Shown here one piece after another: positions 6,860-7,799 of a stretch of DNA of 7,799 nt. The position numbers and the translations under genes are program-made. Position 1 is the stretch's first letter, and each line of letters starts with the position of its first letter. The notes under the pieces were generated by a model, which had not been told where the DNA came from, made no database searches, and saw nothing but the letters and a program-made list of their open reading frames with translations. The DNA is from Phycisphaerales bacterium (GTDB lineage Bacteria; Planctomycetota; Phycisphaerae; Sedimentisphaerales; Anaerobacaceae): the NCBI GenBank assembly GCA_011057845.1, contig DSDB01000285.1:1-7799 (forward strand), given 5' to 3'.

Positions 6860-7799
6860 TTGGAAGTAACCATACAACTGGGTTCCGGGGAAAAGCAACT
6901 CGAGCTGCTCGGCCCGGCCGACAGCCATTTGAAGTTGCTGCGGAGGTTGCTCGGCATCCAGGTGGTGGCTCGCCGCGACAGCCTTCAGGTCAAGGGTCCC
7001 GACGACCAGGTCCATGAGGCAGCCCTTGTCGTCGAACGCATGGTTCAGCACGTCGGGCGGTACGGGAGCCTTTCCGAGGACCAGATCAAGCAATTCATCG
7101 CGGACAGCCGCACCGACGCCAACGACGTAAGCCCCGATGTGATCCAGGTTTTCGCCCCCAAGCGGGTGGTCCGTCCGAAGACCCCCGGCCAGCACAAGTA
7201 TGTCCAGCTCATGCTCGACAACGACGTAACCTTCTGCACGGGTCCGGCCGGCACGGGCAAGACCTACCTGGCGGTGGCGATGGCCGTCTCGATGCTTCGC
7301 AGCCGCAAGATCCGGCGGCTCGTTCTGGCCCGTCCGGCCGTCGAGGCCGGCGAGAGGCTCGGCTTCCTGCCGGGCGACCTGCAGGCCAAGGTCAATCCCT
7401 ACCTGCGGCCGCTGTTTGACGCGCTCGAAGACATGATGGAATTTGCCCAGATGCGCAAATTCATGGAATTGGACATCATCGAGATTATCCCGCTGGCCTT
7501 CATGCGGGGACGGACCCTCAACGAGGCCGCCATTATCTGCGACGAGGCGCAGAACACCTCCACCACCCAGATGCTCATGGTTCTCACGCGGCTCGGACAG
7601 GGTTCCAAGATGATTATTACCGGCGACGTCACCCAGGTGGACCTGGCCAAGGGCCAGCCCAGCGGCATGGTCGAAGCCATGGACATCCTTAAACGTGTCA
7701 AGGGCATCGGCGTGATCGCCCTGCACCAGCGTGATATTGTGCGCCATCGACTGGTTCAGAATATCGTGCGCGCCTACAAGAAACACCAGACGTCCCGCA
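6860..7799 (+). CDS. phoH: PhoH-family ATPase, 3'-truncated by the window edge
   Basis: PhoH-family proteins (PhoH, PhoL/YbeZ) are cytoplasmic P-loop ATPases; YbeZ-type members are linked to ribosome and RNA metabolism alongside YbeY. Counting from TTG 6860, an N-terminal RNA-binding-like region covers about 10-80. Walker A GPAGTGKT is at 128-135, the family segment ARPAVEAGERLGFLPGDLQ follows at about 155-175, Walker B IICDEAQNT is at 225-233, and a GDVTQVDLA motif follows at about 255. The 313 visible codons have no stop and cover nearly the whole family length, so only a short C-terminus is missing. Two starts are possible. ATG 6827 has no usable Shine-Dalgarno. TTG 6860 has AAGG (6849-6852) 7 bases upstream and gives the family-like beginning M-EVTIQLGS, so it is preferred. 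It lies 50 bases after cdsA and may be co-transcribed or use the internal promoter. A ybeY gene may lie beyond the edge, but this cannot be seen. Confidence 0.94.
   Translation, partial: MEVTIQLGSGEKQLELLGPADSHLKLLRRLLGIQVVARRDSLQVKGPDDQVHEAALVVERMVQHVGRYGSLSEDQIKQFIADSRTDANDVSPDVIQVFAPKRVVRPKTPGQHKYVQLMLDNDVTFCTGPAGTGKTYLAVAMAVSMLRSRKIRRLVLARPAVEAGERLGFLPGDLQAKVNPYLRPLFDALEDMMEFAQMRKFMELDIIEIIPLAFMRGRTLNEAAIICDEAQNTSTTQMLMVLTRLGQGSKMIITGDVTQVDLAKGQPSGMVEAMDILKRVKGIGVIALHQRDIVRHRLVQNIVRAYKKHQTSR

Noticed and set aside
6461..7786. Long minus-strand open frame (441 codons) opposite cdsA and phoH
   Set aside because: It covers the plus-strand PhoH Walker motifs and the CdsA signature, and its product resembles no family; it is a shadow frame.

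Overview
The window is a GC-rich bacterial chromosome segment. All supported genes lie on the plus strand, and there are no mobile elements, tRNA/rRNA genes or CRISPR arrays. The gene content and the protein variants suggest a member of the PVC superphylum, most likely a planctomycete of the Phycisphaerae type. The reasons are three uncharacterised proteins whose style I associate with planctomycetes, a CdsA with a PGFGG...DIVDS signature, and a UppS with an RTANEMR signature. This taxonomic call is an inference from memory of these families, not from a search.

Left part (1-2134): the 3' portion of a large multi-spanning membrane protein of unknown function. Its reading frame is open to the left edge, so the gene starts outside the window. 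The visible N-terminal part carries faint protein-kinase-like landmarks ahead of about eight membrane segments. A roughly 230-base intergenic region follows, with a good extended -10 promoter and a leader that can fold into two mutually exclusive hairpins, one of them covering the ribosome binding site.

Middle part (2364-3639): two overlapping, probably translationally coupled genes of unknown function, a soluble 264-residue protein and a 163-residue two-helix membrane protein with a possible cytoplasmic PH-like domain. A 169-base gap with a TTGACC-N17-TAGTCT promoter then leads to the next block.

Right part (3809-7799): purA (adenylosuccinate synthase), uppS (undecaprenyl diphosphate synthase), cdsA (phosphatidate cytidylyltransferase) and phoH (PhoH-family ATPase, cut by the right edge), closely spaced with no clear terminator between them. 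uppS and cdsA are the usual envelope-precursor pair: UppS makes the lipid carrier for peptidoglycan and other polymers, and CdsA makes CDP-diacylglycerol for phospholipids. purA upstream and phoH directly downstream replace the commoner frr and dxr/rseP neighbours. A second extended -10 sequence inside cdsA could give phoH its own promoter.

Most of the window is core housekeeping content. I did not find a clear new multi-gene system. The best candidates for a second look are the structured leader at 2257-2363, the two coupled unknown genes behind it, and the truncated membrane protein with kinase-like landmarks.
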